Below are positions 6,585-8,110 of a DNA stretch of 8,110 nucleotides, piece by piece; position 1 is the stretch's first letter; every line of letters starts with the position of its first letter. This DNA comes from Cenarchaeum sp. SB0662_bin_33 (GTDB taxonomy: Archaea > Thermoproteota > Nitrososphaeria > Nitrososphaerales > Nitrosopumilaceae): assembly GCA_009840065.1 (NCBI GenBank), contig VXON01000178.1, positions 1 through 8,110 on the forward strand. Reading direction: 5' to 3'. Under the pieces are notes generated by a model. It saw only the letters and a program-made list of their open reading frames with translations. It was not told the DNA's origin and did not search any database. A program made the translations under genes and the position numbers.

Positions 6585-6630
6585 CAATAGTTTACTGGGC
6601 GGTTATTGTAGCGATTTTAAGCAGTAACAC
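6585..6630 (-). repeat. Right terminal inverted repeat of the IS630-like element
   Basis: On the minus strand it begins GTGTTACTGCTTAAAATC and matches the left repeat at 37 of 46 positions. TA follows at 6631-6632. Confidence 0.75.
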
Positions 6631-6632
6631 TA

Positions 6633-6919
6633 ATCTAGCCAAGTACATTGTTTTATTAAAGGACCTACCATAAAGGTGACAATATGCCGTTATTCAGAGG
6701 GTAAAATAATTGCCATCAGTTCGGCGTGTAGCTGTGCCCTGTCAAAATTTTCTTATATGAATACAGCTGTGCCAACCGAACACAATGTATTCGTAGTAGT
6801 TAAATATGCTAAATCAAAGTTATCGACATTGCTTTCCAAGACAAAATCTTCTGTAGAGTACCACAAACATGTGCAGTCCACAATTGAATCCGGCGCTACA
6901 TTTGGTTTGGCTGGCGCTT
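6633..6919 (+). other. Flank upstream of the surface-protein gene; one doubtful small ORF
   Basis: A frame from a GTG at 6676 to TAA at 6952-6954 (92 codons) lies in the same frame as the next gene and ends directly before its TTG. It has no recognisable domain; the C-terminus is Gly/Ala-rich because it reads through the promoter and G-tract of that gene. A leftover of an older gene, or chance, seems likelier than a functional protein. No RNA gene is seen. Confidence 0.35.
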
Positions 6920-6928
6920 CATATATTA
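6920..6928 (+). promoter_or_regulatory. TATA box of the surface-protein gene, followed by a G10 tract
   Basis: CATATATTA begins 35 nt before the TTG start at 6955, two to three nt further than the other promoters here (32-33 nt). G10 at 6930-6939 fills the spacer between box and start codon. Loss of two or three G residues would give the spacing of the other genes. Confidence 0.5.
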
Positions 6929-6929
6929 T

Positions 6930-6939
6930 GGGGGGGGGG
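6930..6939 (+). repeat. G10 homopolymer tract in a promoter spacer
   Basis: Ten G residues directly after CATATATTAT and 15 nt before the TTG start codon. Length changes here would alter TATA-to-start spacing without touching the coding sequence. Confidence 0.8.
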
Positions 6940-6954
6940 TTAGGTGCAGTTTAA

Positions 6955-8110
6955 TTGAGTTGTGAGAAGATTTGTATTATTGCAATATTCATACTGGCGT
7001 CTGCTACGGTACTGGGTACGGATGCACTGGCCCATCATGTAGAGCGAATTATAATTCAGGGGGCCGATCACAGTCATCACTACTTGGCAGGATCTCCCAC
7101 ACTAAATTGGAGTACAGGAGAGATAAAGGTCGATCTTGATCATCCTGCAACTCGTCTCTACATGGACAAAGTTTTGGTATACGAACAGGCGTTTCGCGAT
7201 TCGGTGTACCTGAGTGGAGCCGGACAGCGGCAGGGGAGTAACTCGTTTGTCATATATATTGAATTGACGGACAGCCAGATTGAAAAACTCAAATCTTTTA
7301 ATCCTATTGGAAAATTAGAACTGTCCCAAGGTGCGATAAGGAATGATGATGGCAGTCATAATCGGAGGGTGATGTATACAGTCAAAACAACTGGCAGTTC
7401 TCCAAGTTCGTATGATGCTAGTTGCACTGACGGCACAAAAAAGATAACCGGTGTGAGTAGTGGTAACATAAAACAGAACTCTGTAACGATCTCGTGGTCG
7501 GCGCTCAACTGTCCTGGTGAGTACGTGGTGAGATACTGGGAGACGGCAAATCGAGCCGGAACAATGAAACAGAGTGTAGTCTCCGCTAGTAAATCTACAT
7601 TCACGGCAACCGGACTTTCGTCTGGCACTGAGTATGCATTCCGTGTTCTGTATAATGAGCCAGATAACACCATCTCCCCCAAACCATGGAAGGGCAGCAA
7701 CACTCTTAATGTAAATACACTGACACCTCCCGATACCACCCCACCGACTCTAACCCTCAACGGCCAGTCAACCATATCTGTATCTGCCGGCAACTCTTAC
7801 TCGGATGCTGGTGCCACTTGCAAAGATACTGTTGATGGAACAATACAGCCAACTGTACAGGGCGCGGTTAAATCCTCAGTCCCCGGCACATACACACTAA
7901 CGTACTCTTGCTCTGATAATGCCGGCAACCATGCCACATCGGTAAGCCGAACCGTTACGGTATCCGATAATACACCACCAACTCTAACCCTCAACGGCAA
8001 ATCAACTGTATCTATATCTGCCGGCAACTCTTACTCGGATGCTGGTGCCACTTGCAAAGATACTGTTGATGGAACAATACAGCCAACTGTACAGGGCGCG
8101 GTTAAATCCT
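6955..8110 (+). CDS. Secreted surface protein with FN3 and DUF5011-type Ig-like repeats (3' partial)
   Basis: The frame is open from 6955 to the window end (385 codons seen). TTG is the best start: it directly follows a stop codon, and the next residues form a signal peptide (MSCEKICIIAIFILASATVL, probable cleavage after ALA at residue 26); the first in-frame ATG, about 69 codons later, would remove it. The mature N-terminus is His-rich (HH at 27-28, HSHH at 39-42). Residues about 30-145 form an unrecognised domain with LTDSQIEKLKSF. Residues about 163-255 look like a fibronectin type III domain (VTISWSALNC, YVVRYWE, ATGLSSGTEYAFRV). From D260 come 78-residue DUF5011-type Ig-like repeats, each starting D-N/T-T-PPTLTLNG; the first has paired cysteines in GATCKD and YSCSDN. 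It is probably exported and surface-attached, with a role in adhesion or the cell envelope. The C-terminal anchor is not visible. Confidence 0.85.
   Translation, partial: MSCEKICIIAIFILASATVLGTDALAHHVERIIIQGADHSHHYLAGSPTLNWSTGEIKVDLDHPATRLYMDKVLVYEQAFRDSVYLSGAGQRQGSNSFVIYIELTDSQIEKLKSFNPIGKLELSQGAIRNDDGSHNRRVMYTVKTTGSSPSSYDASCTDGTKKITGVSSGNIKQNSVTISWSALNCPGEYVVRYWETANRAGTMKQSVVSASKSTFTATGLSSGTEYAFRVLYNEPDNTISPKPWKGSNTLNVNTLTPPDTTPPTLTLNGQSTISVSAGNSYSDAGATCKDTVDGTIQPTVQGAVKSSVPGTYTLTYSCSDNAGNHATSVSRTVTVSDNTPPTLTLNGKSTVSISAGNSYSDAGATCKDTVDGTIQPTVQGAVKS
7732..8110 (+). repeat. Tandem 234-bp repeats in the surface-protein gene
   Basis: The first unit is 7732-7965 (78 codons); the second starts at 7966 and is cut by the window end. 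The 96 bp at 7781-7876 are identical to 8015-8110, while the first about 50 bp of each unit differ at several positions. Recent duplication or gene conversion between units explains this. Confidence 0.9.

Larger units (their letters stand above)
2705..6630 (+). mobile_element. IS630-family-like insertion sequence, degraded and interrupted
   Basis: The element is bounded by imperfect inverted repeats at 2705-2750 and 6585-6630, which match at 37 of 46 positions with mostly transition differences. TA lies on both sides (2703-2704 and 6631-6632), as expected for IS630/Tc1-mariner elements that insert at TA. Subtracting the inner transposon and one copy of its 8-bp target duplication leaves about 1,224 bp, a normal IS630 length. 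The transposase inside is broken by several frameshifts. The flanks also match three bases further out (GAT/ATC), so the exact ends may be a few bases off. Confidence 0.8.

Noticed and set aside
6930..6954. G10 tract as a translational switch fusing the small upstream ORF to the surface protein
   Set aside because: All three frames after the tract reach a stop (TAG, TAA or TGA) before or just after the TTG at 6955, so no tract length gives a fusion; a promoter-spacer role fits better.
7356..8027. Two minus-strand frames of 145 and 76 codons starting MPAD
   Set aside because: They are shadows of the repetitive surface-protein gene; their similar starts (MPADTDMVD and MPADIDTVD) simply reflect the 234-bp tandem repeat.
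7732..8110. CRISPR-like array
   Set aside because: The 234-bp repeats are in-frame protein repeats without short repeat-spacer structure; no CRISPR array is present anywhere in the window.

Overview
The window most likely comes from an archaeon, and the best guess is Nitrososphaerota (Thaumarchaeota). Start codons are preceded at about 32-35 nt by A/T-rich boxes (TTTAAATA, CATATATTA), the spacing of an archaeal TATA box with leaderless transcripts. The secreted proteins (an Ig-like DUF5011-type repeat protein and a haloperoxidase-like protein) fit that group, and G+C is intermediate. The assignment is inference; no rRNA or tRNA gene is present.

Layout. (1) 1-215: non-coding, with a perfect 8-bp hairpin. 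(2) 216-2180, minus strand: a secreted 654-aa protein of the vanadium haloperoxidase / PAP2 superfamily behind an N-terminal coiled coil, with a TATA box at 2201-2213. (3) 2181-2704: intergenic. (4) 2705-6630: an old IS630-like element with 46-bp inverted repeats (37/46 matching) between TA dinucleotides. Its transposase has at least three frameshifts. (5) 3739-6432: a second transposon inserted into the 3' end of that transposase gene. It has perfect 34-bp inverted repeats, an 8-bp target duplication (AAACATAT), an intact IS1595-family transposase, and a type II restriction-modification pair as cargo: a beta-class DNA methyltransferase overlapping an Eco47II/Sau96I-like endonuclease by 8 nt. 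(6) 6631-6954: short flank with one doubtful small ORF. (7) 6955 to the window end: a secreted surface protein with a TTG start, signal peptide, N-terminal domain, FN3 domain and tandem 78-residue DUF5011-type repeats; it runs off the window.

Two themes stand out. First, the inner element is a mobile R-M system: one transposase, one methylase and one nuclease in the same orientation, bounded by intact ends and a target duplication. Second, three long G/C homopolymers (C10 at 4910-4919, G11 at 6498-6508, G10 at 6930-6939) occur within about 2 kb, with no other such tract in the window. One shifts the methylase out of frame after codon 44. Another lies exactly between the TATA box and the start codon of the surface protein. 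Together they suggest phase variation by tract-length change, both translational and transcriptional, which is well known in bacteria but little described in archaea. Homopolymer sequencing error is the main alternative.
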